DNA from: Cupriavidus pauculus
GTDB taxonomy: Bacteria > Pseudomonadota > Gammaproteobacteria > Burkholderiales > Burkholderiaceae
Assembly: GCF_022179805.1 (NCBI RefSeq)
Contig: NZ_BPUO01000023.1
Coordinates: 1 to 64,000, forward strand
DNA: 64,000 bases
Reading direction: 5' to 3'
A model generated the notes under the pieces. The model did not search any database and was not told where the DNA came from. It saw only the letters and a program-made list of their open reading frames with translations. Shown here one piece after another: positions 53,701 through 63,307 of this stretch (position 1 is the stretch's first letter; each line of letters opens with the position of its first letter). Position numbers and translations under genes: made by a program.

Positions 53701-54380
53701 CCGCGGAGAAGCGGCTCGTCATTGAAACATCAGCCCGCCTATGCTGGATCTCTATACCGTAGCCGTTCGCTACGACCCGACCTATTGGCCAGCGCTAAAG
53801 CTATTCGAGCAATACAGGCTGAATCCAGGTTACTTCCGGCCCCTCCGGAAGGGTGTGCCGGGGCCTTGTGCGGTGTACCATTGCCACACCATCAGCCCGC
53901 TCGACCATGGCATTGTGCAGATGAAGCTGTATCTACGCACAGGGGCCCACGCACTGCCCACCCGATTGTTCGCCGTCCCTGCGAAGCTCATCCTTTGGAT
54001 AGGACACGGTCACGCTGGCCACCAAGCGCTTGGCATGCCGAGTCCGAACATACAAGATCTCAGGCGGCGGCAACTGTTGCGGCCTAGTTGAGTGCAATTC
54101 TGACAACTGCACAAGAGGGCAAGGCGCCTCAAATGGCAAGCAGCGTTGCAGCACCAGGTCTGCCTTGATGCGTTAGGTGCGTGGCTTAGCGCGCTGCCAC
54201 TGAGGTGCCCAGACGGCCGGCGAAGCTCCCGTCGACAGGGACACGGGCTGGCACCATTATTGTCCTGTTGCAATGACCCACCTTTAGGACGGTGCCCGCC
54301 TGCCCGGCGCGTTCGCGCGACAGCAGCGCCAGAAAACCAAATGGACCAGTCCCTGTTGTCACCGGGAAGCGCAACGCAAT
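53701..54380. other. 680-base stretch, possible gene remnant
   Basis: A plus frame 53741-54091 starts with protein-like sequence ('LYTVAVRYDPTYWPALKLFE') but becomes irregular, and I cannot match it to any family. It may be a decayed gene. Nothing else stands out. Confidence 0.25.
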
Positions 54381-54485
54381 GTGGCCATCACTACGCAAGA
54401 TGCCGGCTTGGTCTGCGAAGTCTGCCGCAACAGCGTTTTCGACGCCGTCACCGAAGACCGCTGTTCAGGCGAATGCTATTCCTAG
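54381..54485 (+). CDS. Possible 34-residue zinc-ribbon peptide
   Basis: A short frame from GTG 54381 with two Cys pairs: 'LVCEVCRNSVFDAV' and 'EDRCSGECYS' at its end (C-x2-C ... C-x3-C), as in small zinc-binding proteins. The frame is open upstream, so the start is uncertain (a GGGAAG lies about 11 bases before the GTG). It could be a real small protein or the tail of a broken gene. Bases 54486-55134 after it hold no gene I can support. Confidence 0.3.
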   Translation: MAITTQDAGLVCEVCRNSVFDAVTEDRCSGECYS

Positions 54486-55134
54486 CGGGGTAGCTTTCCA
54501 CTGTCGGGACACAAGCATGCACAACTTGGGCGTTTTGCGCAGCGGTCAGAAGCATGCAACGCGGAACATCGTGCGTTTGCAAGCGCCGCGTGCCGCCACT
54601 TTCCTTCATGTGCCGATCGTCCTGGTCGGACACGCATGTCTCATGGATGAGATCAATGCCGCCGTAGCAGCCGGCGCGCGAATGGCATGGATTGCTCGCG
54701 CGGCCATCCTTTGGAAGATCATGGCCGGGATCCTCGCGCCTTGTCGGTCTCGGTGGGCCGAGAGCAGATTTGCCGCCCAATTCGATAGCCAAATGTCCAT
54801 CGGCGTGTTCGGCGCGAATCCCGTTCAATGTTTGCCAGCATTCGCTCGCCACGGAGTGGCGACGCATTGGTAATCTGTGTCCTTCACGACAGACACTCGC
54901 CTGCCCTTCGGACAGGACATGACCCGCAGACGACGCGCCTTGCATTTCCTTCAACCGTCGCTCACGGCGGTGGTCGTCGAGTAAGACGACGTGGCAGCGG
55001 GCCAGACATTCATCTGCCAGCCCGCAAGGCGCCTCCGCCTGCTCCGCGGGAGCATACCGGGTGATCGGCGACCGTACGGACACTCGTCCGGGCACCCGCT
55101 TAACGTTTATCGGCCATCCGCCCAGGAGAAAGTA

Positions 55135-57123
55135 TTGCCAAATCCGGTTCGTGACGCCTCGGCTTCCCGTAAGACCTTGGCCACCGCAAAGACTGCTCGC
55201 GCGAAGCCCGCAGGCAGGTCCCTCTCGATTGAAATGCCGCTAGACGCTGCGCCCAAGGCGTGCCGGGACGAAGAGCGTCACCGCCAGATGCGTGCACTGA
55301 TCGCTCTGGGTCGGGAGCGCGGGTATCTTACCCATGCCGACCTTAACGATCATCTACCTGACAATGTCACCCAGACCGCTGCGATGGACACCATCGTCAG
55401 TACGTTTGGCGACATGGGGGTGACGGTGCACGAACAGGCGCCCGACGCGCAAGACCTCCTGCTCGCGGACGCCACGTCTGCGGCATCCGATGAGCAGACA
55501 GATGAAGAAGCCGAAGCGACGCTGTCGACGGTCGATTCCGAGTTCGGCCGAACCACAGACCCGGTGCGCATGTACATGCGAGAAATGGGTGCCCGTGGAC
55601 TGCTCACCCGCGCAAGTGAAATCGAGATCGCCAAACGCATCGAAAGCGGACTGCAGGACATGATTCAGGCCATCGCCACCTGCCCGGCCGTCGTGTCCGC
55701 GATTCTGGCCGATGTGGATCGCATTGTCGCCGGGGACATCAGCATCGATGAGTTGGTGGACGGCGTCAGCAGCGACATCGACGAAGTGGAGTCGGATGAT
55801 ACGGCGCAAGTCGCCGATGAAACGGATATCGAAGCGGATCCTGACGGGGACCCCTCGACAGATGATGACGACGCTCAGGTTGGATCGGACAAAGCCGAGG
55901 CCGCGCGTCTCGAACAACTGACGGCTGAAGCCTTTGCAATCTTTGCGCGCGTCCGCGCCTTGTTCGAACAGCTGCCCGACGCGCCGGTGACCGGAAAGAC
56001 CCGCGTGGCGGCCTTCGCCAAGATCCGTGAGGCCATCCGGCGCGAGCTCGCGCCGGTCCGATTTACGGCCAAGACCATCGATCGGCTGTGTGCCGGCGTG
56101 CATGAACAGGTGACAGAGGTGCAGACGATCGAGCGCAGCATTCTGGAGATTGCGGTCGAACGCTGTGGCATGCCGCGCGAGGCATTTATCCAGGCCTTCC
56201 CGGGCTATGAGACGGACCTTGCCTGGACAAGCCGTATGGCGGCGACTTCGGAACAATTCGGCGCGGCGCTCGAGCGTCATCTACCGGCTATCCAGGCTGG
56301 CCAACAGCGACTCATCGAGATCGAGACGCGGGTTGCACTGCCATTGCAGCAACTCAAGCAGATCAACCGTCAGATGACTGCCGCCGAGAGGACCATGCGG
56401 CAGGCCAAGCGCGAGATGACCGAAGCCAATCTTCGGCTGGTCATCTCGATCGCCAAGAAATACATCAACCGCGGTATGCATCTTCTGGATTTGATCCAGG
56501 AAGGCAATATCGGTCTGATGCGGGCGGTGGACAAGTTCGAGTACCGCCGTGGCTGGAAGTTCTCAACCTATGCCACGTGGTGGGTGCGACAGGCCGTCAC
56601 GCGTGCGCTTGCCGATCAGGCGCGTACCATTCGGGTGCCGGTCCACCTGATGGAGACGATCAACAAGCTCAATCGGATTTCGCGCGAGATGCGCCAGCAA
56701 ACGGGCCAGGAGCCGGACCCTGCTGCGCTGGCCGAGCGTTTGGAAATTTCCGAGCAGAAAGTTCGTGACATCCTCAGGGTCGCGCAGCAGCCTATCTCGC
56801 TGGAAACGCCGGTGGGCGAAGAGGGCGACACAACGCTTGGTGACATGATTGAAGATAAGTCCGCGAGTTCGCCCCATGAGGCCGCTCTCCGAGGCAATCT
56901 ACGTGCGGCCATCGAAGAAGCGCTGGACGGCCTATCCCCTCGCGAGGCGAAGGTCCTTCGGATGCGATTTGGCCTCGATGTGAATGCGGATTACACGCTC
57001 GAAGAGGTGGGCAAGCAATTCGACGTGACCCGAGAGCGCATCCGCCAGATCGAGAGCAAAGCGATGCGCAAGTTGCAGCATCCCAGTCGCGCCGACAAAC
57101 TGCGCGGTTTTCTGGAGCGATGA
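55135..57123 (+). CDS. RpoD-like primary-type sigma factor (paralogue)
   Basis: A 662-residue sigma-70 with all regions. Region 1.1 ('MRALIALGRERGYLTHADLN') is followed by 1.2 ('DPVRMYMREMGARGLLTRAS') and a long acidic non-conserved insert (about 225-290). Region 2 has 'ANLRLVISIAKKYINRGMHL' and 'YATWWVRQAVTRALADQART'; region 3 has 'RVPVHLMETINKLNRISREM'. Region 4 reads 'LSPREAKVLRMRFGLDVNAD' and 'TRERIRQIESKAMRKLQHPS'. The -10 and -35 readers look canonical, so it could replace the housekeeping RpoD. The start is TTG 55135, where AGGAGA lies 6-7 bases upstream; the open frame extends 48 unsupported codons further. The main rpoD normally lies with dnaG, which is absent here, so this is probably an additional copy. 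Confidence 0.9.
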   Translation: MPNPVRDASASRKTLATAKTARAKPAGRSLSIEMPLDAAPKACRDEERHRQMRALIALGRERGYLTHADLNDHLPDNVTQTAAMDTIVSTFGDMGVTVHEQAPDAQDLLLADATSAASDEQTDEEAEATLSTVDSEFGRTTDPVRMYMREMGARGLLTRASEIEIAKRIESGLQDMIQAIATCPAVVSAILADVDRIVAGDISIDELVDGVSSDIDEVESDDTAQVADETDIEADPDGDPSTDDDDAQVGSDKAEAARLEQLTAEAFAIFARVRALFEQLPDAPVTGKTRVAAFAKIREAIRRELAPVRFTAKTIDRLCAGVHEQVTEVQTIERSILEIAVERCGMPREAFIQAFPGYETDLAWTSRMAATSEQFGAALERHLPAIQAGQQRLIEIETRVALPLQQLKQINRQMTAAERTMRQAKREMTEANLRLVISIAKKYINRGMHLLDLIQEGNIGLMRAVDKFEYRRGWKFSTYATWWVRQAVTRALADQARTIRVPVHLMETINKLNRISREMRQQTGQEPDPAALAERLEISEQKVRDILRVAQQPISLETPVGEEGDTTLGDMIEDKSASSPHEAALRGNLRAAIEEALDGLSPREAKVLRMRFGLDVNADYTLEEVGKQFDVTRERIRQIESKAMRKLQHPSRADKLRGFLER

Positions 57124-57200
57124 GCGCGGTAATCCGGCGCCCGTGCCATTGGCGCAAGTGCACAAGCGCACAAGATCCGCAGGCAATCGCCACTCCGGCG

Positions 57201-57572
57201 CTACGGCGGCAGCACGGTAAGGCCAGACGCGCCGCTCGAGGTCGCTCTGCGCAGACTACGCAGGACCCCGTTCCCGTCAAATTCGAACAGCGCCGTTGAC
57301 GACCGAATTTTTCCGCCAGCGAATAGCGGCCCAATGATTGGGAGGAAGCTCTCGGGATGCGTCTGGGAGGAAGCGTACGCGTAGAGGAGGATTGTCGCGC
57401 CGCTGCTGAGTTTGATCTCGGACGTGGGACTGCCCATTTGCGCGACCACATCGTCCTGGGTCGAGAACCCAACGATAAAGCTGTCCAGGTCAGCCTGCTG
57501 GATTTCTACACCGGTCGATACGCAGGCTTGCAGCAACCCACACACCGCAGTCAGCGCGAAGAGCCGGTTCAT
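57201..57572 (-). CDS. BamE/SmpA-like small lipoprotein
   Basis: A 123-residue lipoprotein. The lipobox is in 'LTAVCGLLQACVSTG'. It is followed by the SmpA/OmlA pattern 'FIVGFSTQDDVVAQMGSPTS' (G.st..dv...lG.P) and 'SSTALFEFDGNGVLRSLRRA'. True BamE assists outer-membrane protein insertion. This one lies away from the usual fur/omlA context and is a divergent paralogue. Its 3' end faces the sigma-factor gene (convergent). Confidence 0.8.
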   Translation of the reverse strand: MNRLFALTAVCGLLQACVSTGVEIQQADLDSFIVGFSTQDDVVAQMGSPTSEIKLSSGATILLYAYASSQTHPESFLPIIGPLFAGGKIRSSTALFEFDGNGVLRSLRRATSSGASGLTVLPP

Positions 57573-58011
57573 GACGTTGCGTTCCTGTTTACCACCAGCG
57601 CGATGCGCTTCTTACGCTACATTCTGGCGCCGCCACCTACGCTTGGCTGAGCGCGCATCTGACACGGGAGACTTCAACACATTGAAGTGTAGATGCAAAC
57701 GTCGGCAGTCAGCCCCCAATGCGGACCCCTGCATGCCCGGAGCGATGTCGCCCAAGTCTGGCACCCGCACCCTCGAGGGGATGCGTATTTGCGACCCACA
57801 GCCGTTGCCTGCGGGCCGCAACAGGGCATCCTCTCTAGTATTCCAGACCAAAGAAAAAGAGCCTGGGCACTTCTGTGCGTTCTGGCACGTAGCGGGCCGC
57901 CTCATCTACTATGCGTACGACTGCGGACGACCGATCACGAGGTCGCTGCCGGTCAGCCGGCCCCTATCGACTGGCAGCCGTCTTCAGCCATCTCGTTGCC
58001 GGAGCAGGTCA
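57573..58011. other. Intergenic, about 440 bases
   Basis: No gene supported. The stretch separates the lipoprotein promoter from the 3' end of the sugar-acid operon. No clear terminator seen. Confidence 0.3.
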
Positions 58012-58950
58012 TCATGCCCAGCGCAGCACAAGCGGGTCGAGGCGTCTGGCAATATCCAGCAACTCACGGCGCGTCGCCTCAGGCATGGTCGGCATGGGGT
58101 GACGTGGAGCCTCAGAGGCGATGATTCCACCTGCCTTCATGAGCGCCTTCGCGGTCAGGATACCGCCCTGCCTGTTTTCATGGTTGATGAGCGGCAACCA
58201 CTTCTGGTAGCGCTCAAAGGCCAGGTCTGACAAGCCCTCACGATGGGCTTCGATGATTGGTCGAATGCCGTCGGGAAACCCGCCGCCGGTCATGGCCCCC
58301 GTTGCCCCGGCCGCGAGATCCGCGAGCAGCGTGATGCCCTCTTCTCCGTCCCAGGGACCCTCGACCGCCGCGCCGCCCACGCTAATCAATTCTCTCAGCT
58401 TGTTGGCGGCCCCGGGCGTCTCGATCTTGAAATACGCCACATGTTCGATCTCACGGGCCATGCGCCCCAGAAACGGCGCCGTGAGTACGGTGCCACTCGC
58501 CGGTGCATCTTGAATCATGATTGGTATGTCGATCGCGTTCGACAGGTGGGCAAAGAACTCGTAGATCCTCGCTTCCGGTACACGGAATGTAGCGCCATGG
58601 TAGGGGGGCATCACCATGACCATGGCTGCCCCCAACGCCTGCGCCTGCCGGCTGCGTGCGATACAGATCTGGGTACTGTAGTGGGTCGTGGTCACAATGA
58701 CCGGAACCCTGCCGGCGACGTGTTCCAGCACAGTACGCGTCAGCACTTCCCTTTCGTCATCGGAGAGCGCGAACTGTTCGGAGAAGTTCGCCAGGATACA
58801 AAGGCCATCGGACCCTGCGTCAATCATGAAATCGACGGCACGCTTCTGGCTGGCGAGATCAAGCTCCCCCGCATCCGTGAAGGTCGTCGGGACGACCGGA
58901 AAAATGCCCCGGTAGCGCGGCAGTTGGCGGGTATTTTGTTGAGTCTGCAT
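58012..58950 (-). CDS. DHDPS-family lyase (2-keto-3-deoxy-sugar-acid dehydratase/aldolase type)
   Basis: A 312-residue class I TIM-barrel enzyme: 'RYRGIFPVVPTTFTDAGELD', 'VPVIVTTTHYSTQICIARSR', 'VMVMPPYHGATFRVPEARIY', the Schiff-base Lys in 'HVAYFKIETPGAANKLRELI', and 'GGGFPDGIRPIIEAHREGLS'. Together with an IlvD/Edd dehydratase it fits a non-phosphorylative sugar-acid route, in which a 2-keto-3-deoxy-pentonate is dehydrated or cleaved. L-2-keto-3-deoxyarabonate dehydratase is the best guess. The start may be ATG 58965, which overlaps the transporter stop (ATGA). Confidence 0.85.
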   Translation of the reverse strand: MQTQQNTRQLPRYRGIFPVVPTTFTDAGELDLASQKRAVDFMIDAGSDGLCILANFSEQFALSDDEREVLTRTVLEHVAGRVPVIVTTTHYSTQICIARSRQAQALGAAMVMVMPPYHGATFRVPEARIYEFFAHLSNAIDIPIMIQDAPASGTVLTAPFLGRMAREIEHVAYFKIETPGAANKLRELISVGGAAVEGPWDGEEGITLLADLAAGATGAMTGGGFPDGIRPIIEAHREGLSDLAFERYQKWLPLINHENRQGGILTAKALMKAGGIIASEAPRHPMPTMPEATRRELLDIARRLDPLVLRWA

Positions 58951-58961
58951 GTCGGATCCGA

Positions 58962-60308
58962 TCATCGTGCGCGGTGCGGCTCCAACGCTGCCCGCACCAC
59001 AAAGGTCATGACTACCGCGAACACGAGCATCGCGGCGAGAAAGTACAGGCCGGCGGCGATGCTGCCGGTGGCATCCTTGATCACGCCGATGCCGAACGGG
59101 CCCAGGTAGCCACCGAGATTGGCGAGCGAGTTGATCGTCGCAATGCCCACCGCTGCGCTGGCGCCCGTCAGGAACTGGCCCGGGAGCGCCCACACGACGG
59201 CCTGAATCGAGTAGATCGAGAACGCCGTCAGGCAAATGAACAGAAACTGCAGGGCGGGCGTATGCACCCAGGCGCTGGCGGCCATGGTCAGCGCCGCGGC
59301 TGCCGACACCACGACGATATGCCAGTAACGCTCGCCCTTGCGATCTGAATGACGTGGCACCAGGTACAGGCCCACCACGGCGAACAGATACGGCACGGCC
59401 GACAGGAGGCCCGTCGTGGCATCACTCACGCCAAATTGCTTGATGATCGTTGGCAGCCACAGCGACAGACCGTAGATGCTCAGCGGAAACGGCAGGAAGA
59501 GCAGCGAGAGCAGCAGCACACGCTTGTCCTTGAGCGCCGCCAGCGGATTTCCATGGGCTTTGAGCGCAAATGTCTTTCGATCCGCAGACAATTCTCGTTC
59601 GATCCAGGCCCGGTCGCTGGCGGGCAGCCACTTGGCGTCGGCGGGCGACTCGGGAATCAGCTTTAGCGTGGGCAGACAGAGCAGTACCGCCGGCAGGCCA
59701 CTCACCACAAAGAGCGTCTGCCAGTTGGACAGGCCAAATGCTCCCGGCATTGACAGGATCCAGCCCGCGATGGGGCCCGTGACGATGAGCGCAATGGGCT
59801 GTGCGAGCACCAGCAGCCCGATGATGCGCGCGCGGTGCCGCATTGGGAACCACTTGGTGAGGAAGTACAGGATGCCCGGATACAGTCCGGCTTCGGCCGC
59901 ACCCAGCAAGAACCGCAGCAAATAGAACGTGGCGGCATTGTGGATTAACGCCATGGCCATGGTGATGACGCCCCACGTGAATAGAATCCGTGCAAACCAG
60001 CGGCGTGCACCAAACCGCTCGAGCGCCAGGTTGCTGGGCACCTCGCACAAGAAATAGCCGATGAAGAACAGTCCCGCACCAAGCCCGTAGGCCGCATCAC
60101 TGATGCCAATGGCCGCATTCATGTGAAGCTTGGCAAAGCCCACAACCGATCGATCGATGTACGCCACGACATAAATGAGCGCGAGAAACGGGATCAGCTT
60201 GCGCGTGAGCATGCTGACAATGCGTGTCTCTTCCGCGGATGCGGCATCTGCATGGTCGTGGGGCAACGGCACAGGCTGCTCTAGCCCGGCGGTGGAGTGG
60301 CTATTCAT
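58962..60308 (-). CDS. MFS transporter, anion:cation symporter family
   Basis: A 448-residue, 12-TM carrier of the ACS family (hexuronate/tartrate/phthalate type): 'LIPFLALIYVVAYIDRSVVG', 'YFLCEVPSNLALERFGARRW', 'RFLLGAAEAGLYPGILYFLT' and 'WFPMRHRARIIGLLVLAQPI'. These are the ACS signature motifs. It probably imports the sugar acid for the neighbouring enzymes with H+. Confidence 0.93.
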   Translation of the reverse strand: MNSHSTAGLEQPVPLPHDHADAASAEETRIVSMLTRKLIPFLALIYVVAYIDRSVVGFAKLHMNAAIGISDAAYGLGAGLFFIGYFLCEVPSNLALERFGARRWFARILFTWGVITMAMALIHNAATFYLLRFLLGAAEAGLYPGILYFLTKWFPMRHRARIIGLLVLAQPIALIVTGPIAGWILSMPGAFGLSNWQTLFVVSGLPAVLLCLPTLKLIPESPADAKWLPASDRAWIERELSADRKTFALKAHGNPLAALKDKRVLLLSLLFLPFPLSIYGLSLWLPTIIKQFGVSDATTGLLSAVPYLFAVVGLYLVPRHSDRKGERYWHIVVVSAAAALTMAASAWVHTPALQFLFICLTAFSIYSIQAVVWALPGQFLTGASAAVGIATINSLANLGGYLGPFGIGVIKDATGSIAAGLYFLAAMLVFAVVMTFVVRAALEPHRAR

Positions 60309-60350
60309 GTTGGTCTCCTCGTCTTGTATTTGTTCGCTACACCTGAAGCT

Positions 60351-62093
60351 TCAGTGGGAGTGCCGCGGCACGTCGGCGCCACGACATCCCACGAGGAAGT
60401 CGAGGTCGCAGCCTTCATCGGCCTGCAGCACGTGTTCCACATAGAGACGCTGGTAGCCGCCCTTGCCTGCGCGGCTATCGGGTTCGGGCGGCCGGAAGTG
60501 CTCCATCCGATCGGCCAGTTCCTCGGGCGAGATATCCAGATGCAGCTTTCCGGCCTCGCAATCGAGTTCGATCCAGTCACCATCGCGCACCGCGGCAAGG
60601 GGTCCGCCCGCCGCGGCCTCCGGGGCGACATGCAACACGACCGTGCCGTAGGCGGTCCCACTCATGCGCGCGTCCGAAATCCGGACCATGTCCTTGACGC
60701 CCTGGCGCAGCAGCTTGGGCGGCAGACCCATGTTGCCCACCTCGGCCATGCCGGGGTAACCCTTGGGTCCGCAGTTCTTCATGACGAGGATGGAATCCGC
60801 ATCGACATCCAGCGTCTCATCGACAATGCGTTCCTTGTAGTGCTCAAGATTCTCGAACACCACCGCGCGGCCTCGATGTTTCAATAGCGAGGGGGTGGCT
60901 GCCGAGGGCTTGAGCACCGCGCCGCGCGGTGCCAGATTGCCGCGCAGCACGCGAATGCCGCCGTCCTGGATCAAGGGGTTGTCCAGTGTGCGAATCACCT
61001 CGTCGTTGAAGTTCGGCGCGTCTTTGACGTTGTCCCAAAGCGACCGGCCGTTTGCGGTGAGCGCATCCGGATGCGGCAGCAGGTTCGCCTCGCCGAGACG
61101 GCGGAGCACGGCTGGCAGCCCCCCTGCGTAATAAAACTCTTCCATCAGGAACCGGCCAGACGGCATCAGATCCACGATCGTGGGCGTATCGCGACCAATT
61201 CGGGTCCAGTCTTCCAGTTCCAGCTTCACCCCGATTCGTCCGGCAATGGCCTTGAGGTGGATCACCGCGTTGGTCGAGCCTCCAATGGCCGCGTTGACCC
61301 GGATGGCATTTTCGAACGCCTCGCGCGTGAGAATCTTCGACAGGCACAGCCCGTCTTTAGCCATCTCGACGATGCGGATGCCCGACATATGCGCCAGCAC
61401 GTAGCGGCGCGCGTCGACAGCGGGGATCGCGGCATTGTGAGGCAGCGTGGTGCCCAATGCCTCGGCCATGCAGGCCATGGTGGAAGCTGTTCCCATGGTG
61501 TTGCATGTCCCGGCAGACCGGGACATGCCGGCTTCCGCCGAGAGAAAATGATGCAGGTCGATCTCGCCAGCTTTCAATGATTCGTGCAGTTGCCAGACGG
61601 CGGTGCCAGAGCCGATGTCCTTGCCATCGAGCTTGCCGTTGAGCATCGGGCCGCCGCTCACCACAATCGCCGGCACGTCGCAACTGGCCGCGCCCATCAG
61701 AAGTGCCGGCGTGGTTTTGTCACAACCGGCCAGCAGCACGACGGCATCAATGGGATTGCCACGAATGGCTTCTTCCACATCCATGGCAGCAAGGTTGCGC
61801 GTGAGCATGGCGCTTGGGCGCAGGTTGGACTCGCCATTGGAGAAGACCGGGAATTCGACTGGAAAGCCACCGGCCTCAAAGATGCCCCGCTTGACGTGTT
61901 CGGCGATCTTCCGGAAATGGGCGTTGCACGGTGTCAGCTCCGACCACGTATTGCAGATGCCGATGATGGGTCGGCCATCGAATTCGTGGTTCGGAATGCC
62001 CTGGTTCTTCATCCAGCTGCGGTACATGAAGCCGTTCTTGTCGGCAGTGCCGAACCATGCGGCGGAGCGAAGCTTGGGTTTCGAGTCGGACAT
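60351..62093 (-). CDS. IlvD/Edd-family sugar-acid dehydratase (L-arabonate dehydratase type)
   Basis: A 580-residue iron-sulphur dehydratase. The cluster Cys are in 'GICNTWSELTPCN', 'AVVLLAGCDKTTPALLMGAA' and 'RSAGTCNTMGTASTMACMAE'. Further marks are 'AAIGGSTNAVIHLKAIAGRI', 'PKGYPGMAEVGNMGLP', 'SDARMSGTAYGTVVLHVAPE' and a His-rich C-terminal end. The length and the 'FGTADKNGFMYRSWMKNQGI' N-terminus match pentonate dehydratases (arabonate/xylonate) rather than IlvD or phosphogluconate Edd. It removes water from the sugar acid to give the 2-keto-3-deoxy acid, and is the first gene of the operon. Confidence 0.92.
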   Translation of the reverse strand: MSDSKPKLRSAAWFGTADKNGFMYRSWMKNQGIPNHEFDGRPIIGICNTWSELTPCNAHFRKIAEHVKRGIFEAGGFPVEFPVFSNGESNLRPSAMLTRNLAAMDVEEAIRGNPIDAVVLLAGCDKTTPALLMGAASCDVPAIVVSGGPMLNGKLDGKDIGSGTAVWQLHESLKAGEIDLHHFLSAEAGMSRSAGTCNTMGTASTMACMAEALGTTLPHNAAIPAVDARRYVLAHMSGIRIVEMAKDGLCLSKILTREAFENAIRVNAAIGGSTNAVIHLKAIAGRIGVKLELEDWTRIGRDTPTIVDLMPSGRFLMEEFYYAGGLPAVLRRLGEANLLPHPDALTANGRSLWDNVKDAPNFNDEVIRTLDNPLIQDGGIRVLRGNLAPRGAVLKPSAATPSLLKHRGRAVVFENLEHYKERIVDETLDVDADSILVMKNCGPKGYPGMAEVGNMGLPPKLLRQGVKDMVRISDARMSGTAYGTVVLHVAPEAAAGGPLAAVRDGDWIELDCEAGKLHLDISPEELADRMEHFRPPEPDSRAGKGGYQRLYVEHVLQADEGCDLDFLVGCRGADVPRHSH

Positions 62094-62331
62094 AAGGTTT
62101 TCCTGGCGTGTTCTGGGCTGGGGAAGCGCGATTGGGCAGCGTTCGATAGCTGGACGCGACGTGACTTCTCACTGAAGTGCGGTTGCGCGTATAGACGGAA
62201 ATGCGGACGGAAATGGGGGTAACAGAAGGTTGTCTCCGTGTAGCGTCCGCCGACGGCATGCGCTTTTCTTTTCACTGGCGGCAGTGTACAAACGGCTCGG
62301 ATATCCTTCTAATGAAGATTCACGCCGCTGA

Positions 62332-62349
62332 GATATCGAACTCGATATC
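62332..62349. promoter_or_regulatory. Dyad before the LysR gene
   Basis: Perfect inverted repeat GATATCG-AACT-CGATATC, ending 13 bases before the LysR start and about 240 bases upstream of the dehydratase gene. It is probably an operator for this LysR protein, though the spacing is not a strict T-N11-A. The rest of the 269-base divergent gap (62094-62362) is unassigned. Confidence 0.6.
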
Positions 62350-62362
62350 AGTACAAACCCTT

Positions 62363-63307
62363 ATGAATACGCCACCCTGGTATGTCCGCTCCCGCCTGAA
62401 AACCCGGCAGTTGCTGCTGCTGGTTGCACTTGCTGAGGAAGGCAATATCCATCGTGCAGCCGAGGTGCTGAACATGACGCAGCCGGCTGCCTCGAAACTG
62501 TTGCGCGAGCTCGAAGCCATGCTGGGGGTGGCGCTCTTCGAGCGGCTGCCGCGCGGCATGCGGCCGACGCTCTATGGCGACGCGATGATTCGTCATGCGC
62601 GTGCAGTGCTGGGTAGCCTCGACCAGGCGCAGGAAGAAGTGATGGGACTGAAGGCAGGACAACTCGGTCACGTCGCCGTTGGCGCCATCACCTCGCCTGC
62701 CGTCAAGCTTTTGCCTCAGGCGGTCGCTGTTCTCAAGCGCGAGCACCCGGGTCTGCGCGTGTCGCTTGAAATCGAGAACAGCAACATCTTGCTCGACAGG
62801 CTTGCGCAAGACAAGCTGGACCTTGTCGTAGGCAGACTGTCGGCCGAGCATGACAGGCTGCCACTGGGATACGAGCCGATTGCCGGAGAACCCGTTTGCG
62901 TGGTGGCGCGCCCTGGCCACCAACTGTTTGAGACGCATGAACTGTCGTTAGATGCCGTCCAGCGCGCTTGCTGGATCGTGCCGCCTGAAGGCAGCGTTCT
63001 GCGTCATCGATTTGACCTGATGTTCAGGCGGGCGAGTCTTGTGCCGCCCACCGATGTCGTGGAAACGTCGGCGCTGCTGTTCGTTACACAGATGATCGAA
63101 CAGAGCGACATGCTCGCGGTGCTGGCGGCGGACGTTGCCGAATACTATGCACGGCACGGCATGGTAAAGATCTTGCCGCTTGATGTGCCCTGTCACATGG
63201 ATGACTTCGGCTTGATTACGCGCACAGACCGGCTTCTGTCGCCGGCTGCACAACGCATGACAGAGGCACTTCGTGCTGCCACGCGTAACGTCTATGGCGT
63301 CGCATGA
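62363..63307 (+). CDS. LysR-type regulator of the sugar-acid operon
   Basis: A 314-residue LysR protein of the GbpR/CbbR-like branch: 'LKTRQLLLLVALAEEGNIHR', 'MTQPAASKLLRELEAMLGVA', 'LFERLPRGMRPTLYGDAMIR', then 'LGHVAVGAITSPAVKLLPQA' and a C-terminal sensor. I chose ATG 62363 because similarity starts there; the frame extends 54 unsupported codons. It is divergent from the dehydratase gene and probably senses the sugar acid. Confidence 0.93.
   Translation: MNTPPWYVRSRLKTRQLLLLVALAEEGNIHRAAEVLNMTQPAASKLLRELEAMLGVALFERLPRGMRPTLYGDAMIRHARAVLGSLDQAQEEVMGLKAGQLGHVAVGAITSPAVKLLPQAVAVLKREHPGLRVSLEIENSNILLDRLAQDKLDLVVGRLSAEHDRLPLGYEPIAGEPVCVVARPGHQLFETHELSLDAVQRACWIVPPEGSVLRHRFDLMFRRASLVPPTDVVETSALLFVTQMIEQSDMLAVLAADVAEYYARHGMVKILPLDVPCHMDDFGLITRTDRLLSPAAQRMTEALRAATRNVYGVA

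Noticed and set aside
54486..55095. Frames of 190-215 codons on both strands before the sigma gene
   Set aside because: No motif, no ribosome site, mixed composition; neither could be told from a shadow.
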